Notes under the pieces: generated by a model
Seen by the model: only the letters and a program-made list of their open reading frames with translations
The model's database searches: none
What the model was told of the DNA's origin: nothing
Made by a program: the position numbers and the translations under genes
Source of the DNA: Acanthamoeba lenticulata
Taxonomy: Eukaryota > Discosea > Longamoebia > Acanthamoebidae
Direction of reading: 5' to 3'
Length of the DNA: 12,574 nt
Assembly (NCBI GenBank): GCA_002179805.1
Contig: NAVB01002874.1
Span: 1 to 12,574, forward strand
Shown here: piece after piece, positions 1 through 9,618 of the stretch
Numbering within the stretch: the first letter of the stretch is position 1
How the letters are laid out: each line of letters begins with the position of its first letter

Positions 1-76
1 AAATAAAAGAATATCAGAATAAAAACACTACGTGACAGCACGTGACATGACATGTTAAAACAGAAAAAGGACTGAC

Positions 77-569
77 CTGGTGGGGCTCAAAGCCCTCGCC
101 GCCGGGGTACTTGAAGTTGATCTTCTCCTTGTAGAGGAGGGCCTTCTCGCCAAAGAGCTGCCCGACGAGGTCAATGAAGCGCTCGCCGTTGAAAGCCTCG
201 TTGAAGCCGCTGTGGAAGTCAAAAAAGTTCTCGAGTCGGTGAAGCAGGCGACGGTCCTGCTCGCCCTCACGCACCGACTTGGAGAAGTACATCATCCACT
301 TGCCCGGCGTCTCCGGCCAGGTCTCAACCTCAGCAGTCCACTGCACCACGTTAAGAACACGATATAAAATTGTGAGGAGACGATTAACGGATAAATTCTG
401 GACCAAATGCCAAACCATCCTTCTTAAGGTGCACTGTTGTCGTTGTGGGTCGCACCTTCTTGAGATTTTCGATCTGTTCAGGCGTCCAGAAATCCTCGGC
501 CTTGATGTAGAGGAAGCCATCACGCTTCCAGGACTCGAGCTGCTCGGGGGTCAAGGTGTAGCTGGCCAT
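77..569 (-). CDS. Phytanoyl-CoA dioxygenase (PhyH) family protein, N-terminal part, cut by the left window edge
   Basis: Two coding exons are seen on the minus strand: 569-456 (38 codons, from the ATG at 569) and 340-77 (88 codons). They are joined in phase 0 across intron 455-341 (donor GTGCGA, acceptor GTGCAG). A second intron starts at 76 (GTCAGT) and runs off the window. The 126 residues begin MASYTLTPEQLESWKRDGFL, the usual start of PhyH-family Fe(II)/2-oxoglutarate oxygenases, in which an N-terminal helix precedes the jelly-roll core. The end of exon 2 reads KYPGGEGFEPHQ. In relatives this is followed by D, giving the HxD iron-binding motif, so His125 is probably the first iron ligand and the Asp lies in the next exon. 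The family hydroxylates phytanoyl-CoA or other small substrates using O2 and 2-oxoglutarate. The substrate here cannot be told. The rest of the catalytic core, including the second His and the Arg that binds 2-oxoglutarate, is outside the window. Confidence 0.88.
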
Positions 570-846
570 TGGTAGTGTGAATCGAAATTAGAAGTGGAGG
601 AAGACTCAGCGATTGCTGGAAGATCTTGGACTTGCGCGCCGGGCCGAAGCACAACCAAAAAGCAACCGAAGTGCTTTTCGGCACTGAAGCCAAGCTGCCC
701 GCAAATGAACGGAGTTGGGAGATTTCGGCTACGCCTCGAGCCAACTGCTGGCGCTGTTCTCCAACCGAACCAATGAGTGCGTCATGTCTGTTGGGGCGAA
801 AGAGTCCAGGGAGGGTGGCCTCGAGCGAAAAGATGATTTTAAGAGG
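570..846. other. Intergenic gap between two minus-strand genes
   Basis: This 277-bp gap lies between the stop of the upstream solenoid gene (847) and the start of the dioxygenase gene (569). It must hold the 3' end of the first and the promoter and 5' leader of the second. I see no clear TATA box on the minus strand and no conserved coding frame. Frames that are open here do not continue into either gene. The ATG at 569 has A at -3 (ACCAATGG), a good eukaryotic start context. Confidence 0.5.
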
Positions 847-3800
847 TCAGGGTCCCCAAAAGTCATCGTCCACTCCACTCTGTTCTTCGTTTCCAACTTC
901 ATACCCTTCTTCATCCACTCCCACATCTGGTTCGCACCACCTGGGGCGTGGAGGTGCTGATTTGCAGTGGAGCAGGCTGTTGACTGTGTCCTGTGTCTCT
1001 TGGGGAACCGAGTTGAGCAAATTGGTCAGGTAGACGATGTGCTTGTCTGTGCGCTCTGGCATACTTGCCAAGACGAGCAGTGCACCTGGCAGCAGGGGAA
1101 GCAGCCTCTGTTCATTTGCACACACTTCCTCAGGCACTGATGCTGGGGCTAAAGACCAAATACAATGCATGAGTCCATTGTGGCGAGTTTTCTGGCCACC
1201 TACAAGAAGGAAGAACGTACTGTACATCAGCTCGTGCACATTCTGAGTCCAGCCCCGAGCGCGGAACACAAGCCGACATATGCCTGCAGCTGCAGCGACT
1301 TGAAACGCAAGAAAAGAGGATTGTGGGGACTCTTTTGGTGCGTTCTTCTGGTCTGGCCTTGTGCACACGCCCATGGACGACAAGAACGAGTGTAGGTCAG
1401 TGGGCAGTCGTGACATCAGCTCGTTGTTCATCACTCCGGCGCGGCCCTCAACAAATGCAAGCGCAACCAACGTTTTGAGTGGCTTCATCCCTGCCTCCGG
1501 GGTGGTGAGAAAGATTAGATATATAAATAAAAAAACTTAATAAAGAAATTTAACAAAAGAAAGAACGAAAACGAAAAAGAACAAGGCGCACCAGGGGACG
1601 ACAAAAACAGGCTCAGTTTGCAGACCACTTCCTCAAAGGCATCTTCTTCGCCGTTCTCATCACCTCCACCATCTCCTGCATTACAAGGAAGAGGCACCAC
1701 AAAGGACAAGGCTTCCAGTGCTACCGCACGAATGTGTGCGGGCTGCGCCACATCATCGAACGTTGCTGCCAAGAAGGGCAGGGTGCAGCGCCAGAAGCCT
1801 GGATACATCTGATCCCACAATCTCACATGTGCATGTCATGAGGGTGCCAGAAACCACCAAGGACGCCACGCAGGGACGTCAACGGTACCGTGATGAGGGA
1901 GATTGTTGAATGCTGGACACGTGGGTGCTCGCTTTGCTCGCGTGCCAGCTTGACCAGCGTCTCCACGTGCTCGCCCTGTGCGTTGGACATCATGTGTCGG
2001 TTGCACAACATACTGGCGAAGAGGAGCGATCGTACGACGGTGGCGTAGAAAGGGGCATCCGAGCTTGCGGTCGCATCCCATCCGCCCAGTTGGTGATAAG
2101 TGGCCCGGCCGCTACAGGCGATGTTCACCAGAAGCTGTGCGGCGAGGTGGCCATGAACATACATGACCCACAGATGAGCGCTGCTAAGACGACAAGATTC
2201 TGCAAGTAGGTTGGGGCAACAAGGATGTGGCACTGACCTCGAGGAGGAGATGTTTGTTGTGAACACATGCGTAGGCCAGCAGGTGGACGATCCATGGCAC
2301 AAGTTGGCCCCACGATGAATCGGACTCCTCCTCATAGAATCGGTTTGCTGTTTTCCACGAGACCACACATGATGGGTCAAGTAAGCTGCAGGCAGAGAGG
2401 GAAGAAGAAGAAGAAGAAGAAAAAGGAACGTACAAGTGGACCAGAACCCAACCGCGGCATTGAGGTATTCTGTCTGGACGTCCTTCCGGGGTGATGCCAA
2501 GCCACGAACCAACAATTTCACCGTCAGCTGGAAGTCATCTTCAGCTTTGCGTTTGTGTGTGTATGAGTGTTTGTCGATTCGAGCGAAAGGGGTCAACCAA
2601 GAGGTGGGGCCTGTGATGATCCTACCATCCAGAAAGATGGGCAAATGCCCGGTCTCGTGCTCCACGCCCGCCAGTGGAGGAAGCCTAGACGGGCCGCATG
2701 ATGACGCCCTGTTGTGAGCAGCAGAGCAGCAAGGAGGAGAGCAAAGACATGAGAAAGTCTACGTGGGGCGTACCACTTGCGGCCCCCCAACTGCGGCGGC
2801 ATCTCGGTCAAGACGAACTGCAACATGTCCGCTTGCGTGGTGGGCAAGCCTGTCTGCGCCCACGGCTCAGAGCTGCGCGCGTTCAAGAAGAAGAAGAAGA
2901 AGGAAGACGTGAAGCTGCCGCTCGGTGGCCTCAAGCACGCGCGCATGTGTCATCCGTCAAAGGGAAAGACAAGATTACCTGCGCCAGTGAGCCCAGGCTC
3001 GCGCCAAGCGAGCGTCGTGCGCCAGCTGCACCAATACTGCCGGCGCCGCGGGGTCGCTCTCGGCGAGCTCGGCCAGGAAGGTGCCCTTGGGCATGGGCTC
3101 GGGCATGAGCGCCGTCACCAGCACCTCTGTGAGCCGCTGTCTGCAAAAATCATGCATAATGGCTGAGGGAATGTTCAAGTTGAAGCACGCCAATCAGCAC
3201 ATGCCACAGGCACGTACAAGGCCACTTCAATGGAAGATTCGCTGTCCAATCCAGCGAGGGCCTCGACGAGGACATGCAGCAACGCCGCGCGCTGGTCGGC
3301 TGAGCCGTTACAGGCCGCAAGCAGCAACTGCAGCCACGGCCAAGGCGTCTATCATCATCAATCGCGCAAGGGCGCGCAACGAGGAGAAGCGAAAAGGGGC
3401 GCGTACGGAGCGGTGCACCACGTTGACAAAGGGCCCATCCTGCTCCTCGACGGCGAGTGGACCATAGGCGCCTCTTTGGCACACGCGCTGGCTCCAGTCC
3501 TTCGCGGTAACCTTGGCGATGGCCTCGAGCGGCCTTTCGTCCACGTCCAGGCGCCACGCGGCCGCCAGCTCGGCGTCATCGATCAGCAGCGCCGTGGTGT
3601 GCTGGAGTGTGGCCACTGGCGGGTTCTTCAGCCTCCTCACGCACAGCAGCGCTGCACGCCACCATCACCCTCATGGGATACCATGAGCCACAGGCAGGAC
3701 AACACTGATCGATCACTGGAGGAGGAAGAGGACATGGCCGAACCGAGGGCGAAGCGGCTCATGACGCCCAGCGCGCTCTCTGGCGCGGACCACAGCTGCG

Positions 3801-4804
3801 CGGCCGCTTGGTAGGCACCACGCAACAGGTTCTTGGAGCAATGGAGCCGCCTGGTTGTGGGCGACGATGAAGAAGAGTTCAGGGCAACGCCTCAGGCCTG
3901 TCTTGTCAACGGAAGAGTGCCAGGAGGAAAGGAACGTACAAAAGGTTGAGCACGAGCATGGCGCATGCGCGCGTCTTGTCGTGCGTCTCGTGCTGCATGA
4001 GCCGCGTGAGAAAGGGGATGATCTGCAAGCGGTCCGACGCATTTTGGCTTGTGCCCAGGTACTCGACCAGCGCCAGTTTGAGCTCCGGGGGCGTCTCGGT
4101 GCTTGCCTTTTGTGTGTGCGAGAGCGCGAAGTTTGTGCAACAAAAAGTGGTGAGCTTCAAGGTCCCGAGCGATGAAGCGGTGATGCTGATGACGGATTTG
4201 GGGTGGGAGTACAATGAGGTCGTAGATGCGGCCAATCCACGGGGAACAGAGGTTGGAGTCGATGTCGTAGCGGCACAGCAGCTGGGCCAGTTTCACCTGT
4301 GCCTTGATCTGCTCGCCCGTGTCCTTCTTGCCCTTGGCCCGCGCATCGCCCTGACCGTGCATGGGGAACGTGAGCTTGGTCGGCATGTCCACGCACACAT
4401 GGGGTGAGACTTGTACCCGACGCAGGAGCGTGCCGACAATGAAGGGCCAGAGCTGCACGTAGGCAGAGTGATTGTCGGAGCGGAGCTTCTGGACGATGCA
4501 TTGGTATGCGTCCGCTGCGGGGCCACCTCGAGACTCGATCATCTTGGCCACCAACGCTGAGCCACAGCAGCCGGAAGTGTGTGTGAGGTTTATGCACACA
4601 AGCCATCAAAGGGGGAAGGAGAAGGAGGAGAGCGTACGCCGGTAGAACGGCCACAAGTCCGCCCAGCTCTGTCATGTTGGTAAGAAAAAACGAACAAGAA
4701 CGAACAAGAGAAAAAGAGAGGGGAGGTTTGCATGCGGGCAGCTACACCTTGGCTTGGCGCTGCACAGGAACCGATGCAAAGTTGTCATCGTCTGGGAAGT
4801 CCAT
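847..4804 (-). CDS. Large predicted alpha-helical solenoid protein (HEAT/ARM-like), 15 exons, 918 aa, family not recognised
   Basis: Exons, in transcription order: 4804-4748, 4668-4638, 4556-4213, 4106-3940, 3850-3744, 3651-3407, 3327-3218, 3140-2979, 2872-2774, 2708-2626, 2544-2448, 2385-2238, 2134-1889, 1808-1592, 1490-847. All 14 introns are GT-AG, 62-115 nt, and the joined frame closes at 919 codons including TGA. The protein starts MDFPDDDNFASVPVQRQAK. It is rich in Leu/Ala amphipathic helices, such as the stretch around LKLALVEYLGTSQNASDRLQ (exon 4) and WGQLVPWIVHLLAYACVHNK (exon 12), which suggests stacked helical repeats. There are no predicted membrane spans and no signal peptide. 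Acidic loops sit near residues 677-692, and the last 26 residues are very acidic and end DDDFWGP. I do not recognise the family. A scaffold or adaptor role is a guess from fold alone. The exon 10 and 11 joins (residues ~441-500) and the start are less certain than the rest. A 21-nt intron-like segment lies inside the last exon at 1220-1200. Confidence 0.8.
2401..2421 (-). repeat. (TTC)n tract serving as pyrimidine tract of an intron
   Basis: Seven GAA units on the plus strand read as TTC on the coding strand of the solenoid gene, inside intron 2447-2386, just before the CTGCAG acceptor. This is a simple repeat that doubles as the polypyrimidine tract. Confidence 0.85.
2885..2902 (-). repeat. 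(CTT)n tract in an intron of the solenoid gene
   Basis: Six AAG units on the plus strand, CTT on the transcribed sense, sit in intron 2978-2873 about 12 nt before the GCGCAG acceptor. It has the same style as the tract at 2401-2421 and probably works as the pyrimidine tract. Confidence 0.85.
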
Positions 4805-4886
4805 CTGCTGCCCTTGCGCTATCTCTGCTTAAGCCCGGCTCAGTGAGAGACCGTGCTCTATCTGAACTGAAATAAGTTCTATTTTC

Positions 4887-4917
4887 TTGGCGAATTACAC
4901 AAACAAATCCCGCCAAA
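4887..4917. promoter_or_regulatory. Inverted pair of E2F-like sites
   Basis: TTGGCG at 4887-4892 is mirrored by CGCCAA at 4911-4916. The second half sits in TCCCGCCAAA (4908-4917), whose complement TTTGGCGGGA matches the classical E2F/DP consensus and points toward the solenoid gene, 104 bp before its ATG. E2F/DP factors control S-phase genes across eukaryotes. Binding here is inferred from the motif only. Confidence 0.4.
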
Positions 4918-5121
4918 CCAAAAAAATTTACTGAACACGACTTCGCTCACGCCCGTTCAAGCACAAGGCTAGTATGTGAAAATCTCTTCTTCTTCTCCTC
5001 TATCCAGTATCCCGTTCCTACATACTTGTTTGTTGTTATCATCACGATCATCCTCTTCTTCGCCGACTAGTCCAGGCGGCAGCGCCTTGTTAAAGCTCGA
5101 AGAACGGCGAATAAAATTGAA

Positions 5122-5129
5122 TATAAAAA
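5122..5129 (+). promoter_or_regulatory. TATA-like box for the MFS transporter gene
   Basis: TATAAAAA lies in an AT-rich patch (5110-5138) that stands out from GC-rich surroundings, 174 bp before the ATG at 5303. If it is used, transcription would start about 30 bp downstream and give a leader of roughly 150 nt. This is motif evidence only. Confidence 0.4.
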
Positions 5130-5302
5130 TAATAAACTTCAGCTGTTGCCGCGTGAGTGAAAGGTGTGAGTGAGTGAGGCCAGCGCTCCTTCTTCGCCAC
5201 GGCGCTGTGCTTTCGCCGCACTCCTCAGATCCAGCGCCACGTAGCACCCGTAACTCTGGGCGGCTGTAGCAGTCGCGCAGAAAAAGCAGAGCACGGTCTA
5301 AC

Positions 5303-6911
5303 ATGATGAGCACAGCTCGTCCTGCCGTGGGCCCACCAGCTGCACCGCATCTGTCCTTGATCTATGTAATTGCTTTCTTCGATTTGTTTGCCGTCTCTTT
5401 GATCATTCCCATCTTCACCACTGTGTACAAATCTCTCAATCTCGATCCGGTCACGTTTGGCCTCATCTCCTCTGTCTACGGGCTTGCCCAATTTCTTTGC
5501 AACCCCGTCATCGGCCGGTTGAGCGATCGATACGGCCGCAAATCACTTCTTCTGGTCTCCTTCCTCGGTTCTGCTGTTGGTGTGCCCTCCCTCACATCAT
5601 CACATCTTGTCCATCTTCCTCTGAATCTCTCTTTCTCTTCCCAGGCTACCTGCTGCTGGGCGCAGCCACCACGGTGTGGATGCTGTTCCTCAGCCGTGTG
5701 GTGGTGGGCGTCGTCAAGCAGACCCTCACCATCACCCAGGCCTGGATCACCGACCACTGCCCGCACGCCGACGAACGCCTCCGGGTACGAGCAGGCCTGC
5801 TCGCCTTGCTCTGCCTCTCTCTGTGGCTGACAACCAGCCACGAACCAGGCGCTGGGCCGCCTCCGGACTGCCACGTCGCTGGGCTTCATCGTCGGGCCGG
5901 CCACGGGCGGCTTGCTCTCGGCGCGCGTGGGCCAAATGGCGCCCGCGGTGGCCGCGGCCTTGATCTATGTTGTCGACTTCTTCATCGTCTTCTTCCTTGT
6001 GGACGAGAAGCGACACCACCAACATGGCCACAACAAGGAGGGCGAGGACCAAAGCCCAAAGGACAAGGAGGAGGAGAAGAAGGAAGTGGATGAAGACGAA
6101 AGGAGCAGTAACGGCGCCTCGTCCTTCTCCTTTGGCGCCGCGTTTGCACAGCTGAAGCTCGTGTACGACGTGCTCACGCGGCCCAAGGTGGGCTCCCTGC
6201 TGATGATCAAGTTCATGATCCACCTGGCCATGGCCATGGGCCGCGCCAACTTTGGCCTCTTCGTCCTCGAGCGATTCGGCCTCGGGCCCGAGGTCTGTCC
6301 TTGTTGTTCTTGTTGTTGTTGTTGTTGCACGCTGCTGCTCGAGCTGAGGCCTCGGCCTGTGCGCGCAGGGGTCGTCCTACATGGCGTCGGTCATGGGCGT
6401 GATGGGCGTGGTCACGGGCCTGGTCCACGCGCCGCTCACACGGCGCTTCCCGCACTACGCGCTGCTCGTCGTGGCGGGCGTGATGCTGAGCCTGTACAAC
6501 GCCCTTACGGCCTTCACGTCCTCGCTGGCGCTCTTTGTCGCGCTGCAGCCCGTGGCGGCCATCTCGCACCTGGTCCTCTCGACGTCGGCCCTGTCGTCGT
6601 TCTCGCACGCCTTTGACCAGCGCGAGATCGGGCTGGCCATGGGCGTGGCGGGCAGCGTCAACAGCATCGGCGACATCCTGGCGCCGCTTGTGGCCGGCCT
6701 CCTCTTCAACTACGTCGGCCTGGCCGGGCCCCGGGCCATCGCGTCGCTTCTCATCTTCGCTGCCTTTTCCGTGTTTGTTTCTGCCGCTGGCGGCGACCAG
6801 ACCGCGTCCATCTCAGCTTCAACGGTGTCATCTTCCTCTTCCTCTTCTTCGACGTCCGCGCCATCGAGCGTGGTCTCGTCTTCACCCGACCGCAACGCCA
6901 AGTTGGATTGA
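5303..6911 (+). CDS. Major facilitator superfamily transporter, MFSD9-like, 4 exons, 467 aa
   Basis: Exons 5303-5579, 5645-5784, 5849-6292 and 6369-6911 join in frame (1404 nt, TGA at 6909). Introns are 65, 64 and 76 nt. The start is the first of two adjacent ATGs. TM1 lies near residues 18-38. The MFS motif A, GRLSDRYGRK, is at 71-80 between TM2 and TM3. After it come GYLLLGAATTVWMLFLSRVV and the TM5-like ATSLGFIVGPATGGLL at 148-162. The sequence around FFDLFAVSLIIPIF and FGLISSVYGLAQFL, and the spacing, resemble animal MFSD9, an orphan member close to tetracycline-efflux-type antiporters. The loop between TM6 and TM7 (about 191-235) is long and highly charged, with HHQHGH and poly-Glu/Lys, and probably faces the cytosol. 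The C-terminal tail (about 428-467) is Ser-rich. A 12-TM fold is expected from the family. Substrate and membrane are unknown. Intron 3 carries a TTG repeat. Confidence 0.9.
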
Positions 6912-7024
6912 CGCCCGATGGCCTCTACGCTTGCTGTACAGGTTTTTATTGTTATTTTTAATTTCTAGAAATTATTACAATATTGATTTTTATTTTCATT
7001 TATTTTTATCCTTATTATACATTC
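6912..7024. terminator. Short shared 3' region of two convergent genes, with poly(A)-type signals and a 16-bp palindrome
   Basis: Only 113 bp separate the stop of the transporter (6911, plus) from the stop of the kinase (7025, minus), so their 3' ends must lie close together or overlap. The region is very AT-rich. On the minus strand AATAAA occurs at 7004-6999 and again at 6994-6989, the first 21 nt past the kinase stop, and both are candidate poly(A) signals. No AATAAA was seen on the plus strand for the transporter. A perfect palindrome TAATTTCTAGAAATTA spans 6959-6974. Confidence 0.55.
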
Positions 7025-9513
7025 TTAATTCATTTCTTCCGCTGTCTGGTTGGTGGCGCTTGTCCATCGGGCCAGCGTCGCCGCGAGTTGGGCGCGGTCG
7101 TAGGGCTTGGGGATCCAGTCGTCCATGTCGGCCTCGTGCATCAGCTTGACGGCCTCCTCGGCCCGCATGCCCGTGTGGCCGATGATCGGCAGCCGCCGCC
7201 GTCCGCCGAGCGTCTCCCGTTCGTACGTTCGTATCCGCCGCGTCGTCTCCTTGCCATCTGCCCCGCATCCGTCACCAGACCGACGTCAGCCGTTGTCGCG
7301 TTTGCTGGCACAAGCCCAGGCAAGCGAAGGTGCGTACCGAGGACGGGCATGAGAAAGTCCATCAGGACGGCGTCGAAGCCGCGCTTGTCGTCGTTGCCCG
7401 TGGCACGGAGGAGGTCCAGGCAGGCCTGGCCGTCGGGCACGACCTGCGTCTCGCAGCCGAGACTGCGCAGCATGGCGAGGCACACCTTGCGGTTGACCGC
7501 GTTGTCGTCGACCACCAGCACGTGCTTGCCCTTCAGGAGCCCCGGAGGCCGCTCGCCCGACTCGACGCCGGCCTCCTTCTGCTGCTGCTCAGAGTTGGCC
7601 TCGAGATCATCATCATCGCCTTCGTCGTCGTCGTCATCACCGCCAAAGTCCACGTCCGCCAGCGGGCCTTCGTGCGCTGCGCCCGCGGCACTGATGGTGG
7701 CCAGTGCCGGCGAGCGCGGCTCGAGCGGCGAGGACAGGAGGACCGGAGGCAGCGGCACGACGAACCAGAAGGTGGAGCCCTTGCCCACGGCCGAGCGGCA
7801 GCCGATCTGGCCGCCCATGGCGTGGACAAGCCGCTTGGAGATGGCCAGGCCCAGGCCCGTGCCCCCAAACTTGCGGCTGATCGACGCGTCGGCCTGCACA
7901 TAGTCCTGGAACAGGCTGGCCTGGGCCTCGGGCGAGATGCCGGGCCCGGTGTCGGACACCTCGACGCGCACGGCGTCGTTGAGGTCGGCCAGGAGGGCCA
8001 CCCGGATCACGCCCCCGGGCGGCGAAAACTTGCACGCGTTCGAGAGGAGGTTGGAGATCACCTGCCGGAAGCGCAGCGGGTCGCCCAGGCGCTTGACCGG
8101 CCAGCGGGCAAAGTCCTTCTCGAGCCGGATCTGTTTGTTCTTCATCGTCGCCGCAAAGGTGGCGCAGATCTGGTGTGGTGTGATTGGTTCGCGCGTGAGT
8201 GCGTGTGCGCTGCAACAGCGCAACAGAGAACCAGATAAGGAAGGCGATAAGAAGAGAAGAGAGAACAATCAATCAAACGTGTGAAGACGTTGATTGACGT
8301 TGATGGGCCGTGACAGACCTTCTCGGCTTCGCTGGCGACGGAGAACGGGATGGATTCGAGCACGAATGCGCTGGAATCGACCTTCTCCAGATCGAGCACG
8401 TTGTTGAGCAGCGCCAGCAGGTGCTTCCCGCAGTGCGAGATGGTGAGCAGCGAGTGCCGATAGGCGCACGACCGGGGCATCTGCTCGAGGGTGGACTCGG
8501 TCAGAGCCAGCATCCCGTGTAGCGGCGTCCGTAACTCTGAAACAGGAGAGACAATCAGTTGTTGTCAACGTCAACATACATGGACAAACGACTGTGTCAC
8601 TCTCGAGAGCTTACCGTGAGATGTCGTCGCGAGAAACATGCTCTTGGCCTCGGCGGCGGAGCGCAGCTCGCGGTTGTTTTGCTTCACCTCTGCCAGGGCA
8701 CTCTATGGGCAGGGCGTGTGTGGTTTTTGGCAAGTGGTGTGATCACCAGATCCCCGAGGCACCGAACATCTACGGAGAAGAACGTACGTAGAGTTCGGCG
8801 AGGGCGGAGGAGCGGCAGTACTCGTGGACCGAAACGCAGAGCCCGAAGCAGAGGAGATACGCGTTCATCGCCAAGATGCGCGAAGCGTCGTCGATCGGGA
8901 TATCTTGCTCGCCCGGGCTCTTCACCATCGGCCGCAGCACCCAGAGAGATGAGCCTTCGAAAAGGACGACGCAGACGCCGAGCATGCCCCCCTGGAACCC
9001 GTAGATGAGGGACAGCAGCTTGGGCACCCTGCGTAGAGGGGAGGCAAAAGGGTGGTGGGTCAATGGTGTTGATGTAGTTGAAAAACGTGTAGCGTCTTGG
9101 TGAGGTGAGGGGGCGAACCAGCCAAGCCAAACGTAGAATTCGGCAACGAAGCCGTAGTAAAGACAAAGCACGAGCGTAGAAAAGTTGATGCCTGCGACGA
9201 GAAGGCAGGCTGCGCTTTTGATGTCCTTCCAACGCCGAAGAAGGAGGATGGTCATGGCCTCCAGGAGGAGCATGCAGCATCCCACAAAGAAGAAGAAGGA
9301 CGGCTCCTTGAAGAAGATGACGCTTGTGCTAAAAAGTGCCAAGACGACGGTAATGCTCTGTACGAGCACGAACTTGCGCACGTCCTCTGCGCTGTGCGTC
9401 TCGGCGAAGCCTGCTGGAAGAGCGCAGTTGATCCAGAAGTTGGCAGCAGCGCATTGGCGGTCATCTCGACCCTTCTCAAAATCTTCTTCTTGGTGCAGCA
9501 CTGTGTCCTTCAT
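7025..9513 (-). CDS. Membrane-bound hybrid histidine kinase, 6 exons, 668 aa
   Basis: Exons 9513-9119, 9028-8788, 8702-8615, 8536-8319, 8169-7338 and 7257-7025 join into 2007 nt ending TAA. The N-terminal part (about 47-207) has around six hydrophobic spans, for example VLVQSITVVLALFSTSVIFF, and is probably the sensor. A short helical linker (about 206-230, ALAELYSALAEVKQ) leads to the HisKA motif SHELRTPLHGM, with phospho-accepting His241. The HATPase domain shows the N box NLLSNACKF (354-362), G1 DTGPGI (387-392), an F-box-like LFQDYVQAD and G2 GGTGLGLAISKRL. A poly-Asp linker (492-502) precedes the receiver (528-660), with acidic DD at 535-536, phospho-accepting Asp585 in LMDFLMP, Thr620 in GHTG and Lys642 in IPKP. 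All catalytic residues are present, so it should autophosphorylate and pass phosphate His to Asp, then probably to an HPt protein encoded elsewhere. The ATG at 9513 is the likely start (A at -3), but the frame is open further upstream. The stimulus is unknown. Confidence 0.94.
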
Positions 9514-9618
9514 TCTTGGAGTGTGCACAGTGGCCTTGTCGCGCTTTACAAGAGCGAGTGATGCAAAAGAAGGGTAAAGAAGGGTCGAGCCGGCTGAAAC
9601 GAAGCGAGGCAGCAACCA

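Larger units (their letters stand above)
4805..5302. promoter_or_regulatory. Divergent promoter region between the solenoid gene and the MFS transporter
   Basis: This 498-bp region separates the start codons of two genes that point away from each other, so it must carry both promoters. It is AT-richer than the flanking exons and has a run of A at 4919-4926, a pyrimidine-rich stretch at 4985-5010 and a short GTGAGTGA-type repeat near 5151-5178. Specific sites are listed separately. No coding exon is supported here, although an untranslated first exon for either gene cannot be excluded. Confidence 0.7.

Noticed and set aside
1823..2665. 280-codon minus-strand frame read as one uninterrupted exon
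   Set aside because: Only parts of it are coding. The middle contains intron sequence (TTC tract, acceptors), and the exon 12 segment makes protein sense only in a different frame (WGQLVPWIVHLLAYACVHNK).
4157..4675. 172-codon minus-strand frame starting MTELGGLV at 4675
   Set aside because: Its ATG lies in the intron just before exon 2 of the solenoid gene. The alternative frame SWADLWPFYR, joined to the upstream exon MDFPDDDN and the downstream exon, keeps phase through the whole gene.
6983..7903. 306-codon plus-strand frame opposite the kinase 3' end
   Set aside because: It begins in the AT-rich intergenic gap and runs antisense through the receiver domain. It is low-complexity Ser/Pro/Arg with no motif, so a shadow frame.
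7330..8238. 302-codon open frame on the plus strand opposite the kinase
   Set aside because: It lies antisense to the conserved HATPase and receiver exons, is Arg/Val/Ala/His-rich, and shows no domain. GC-rich third positions of the real gene leave the opposite strand free of stops.
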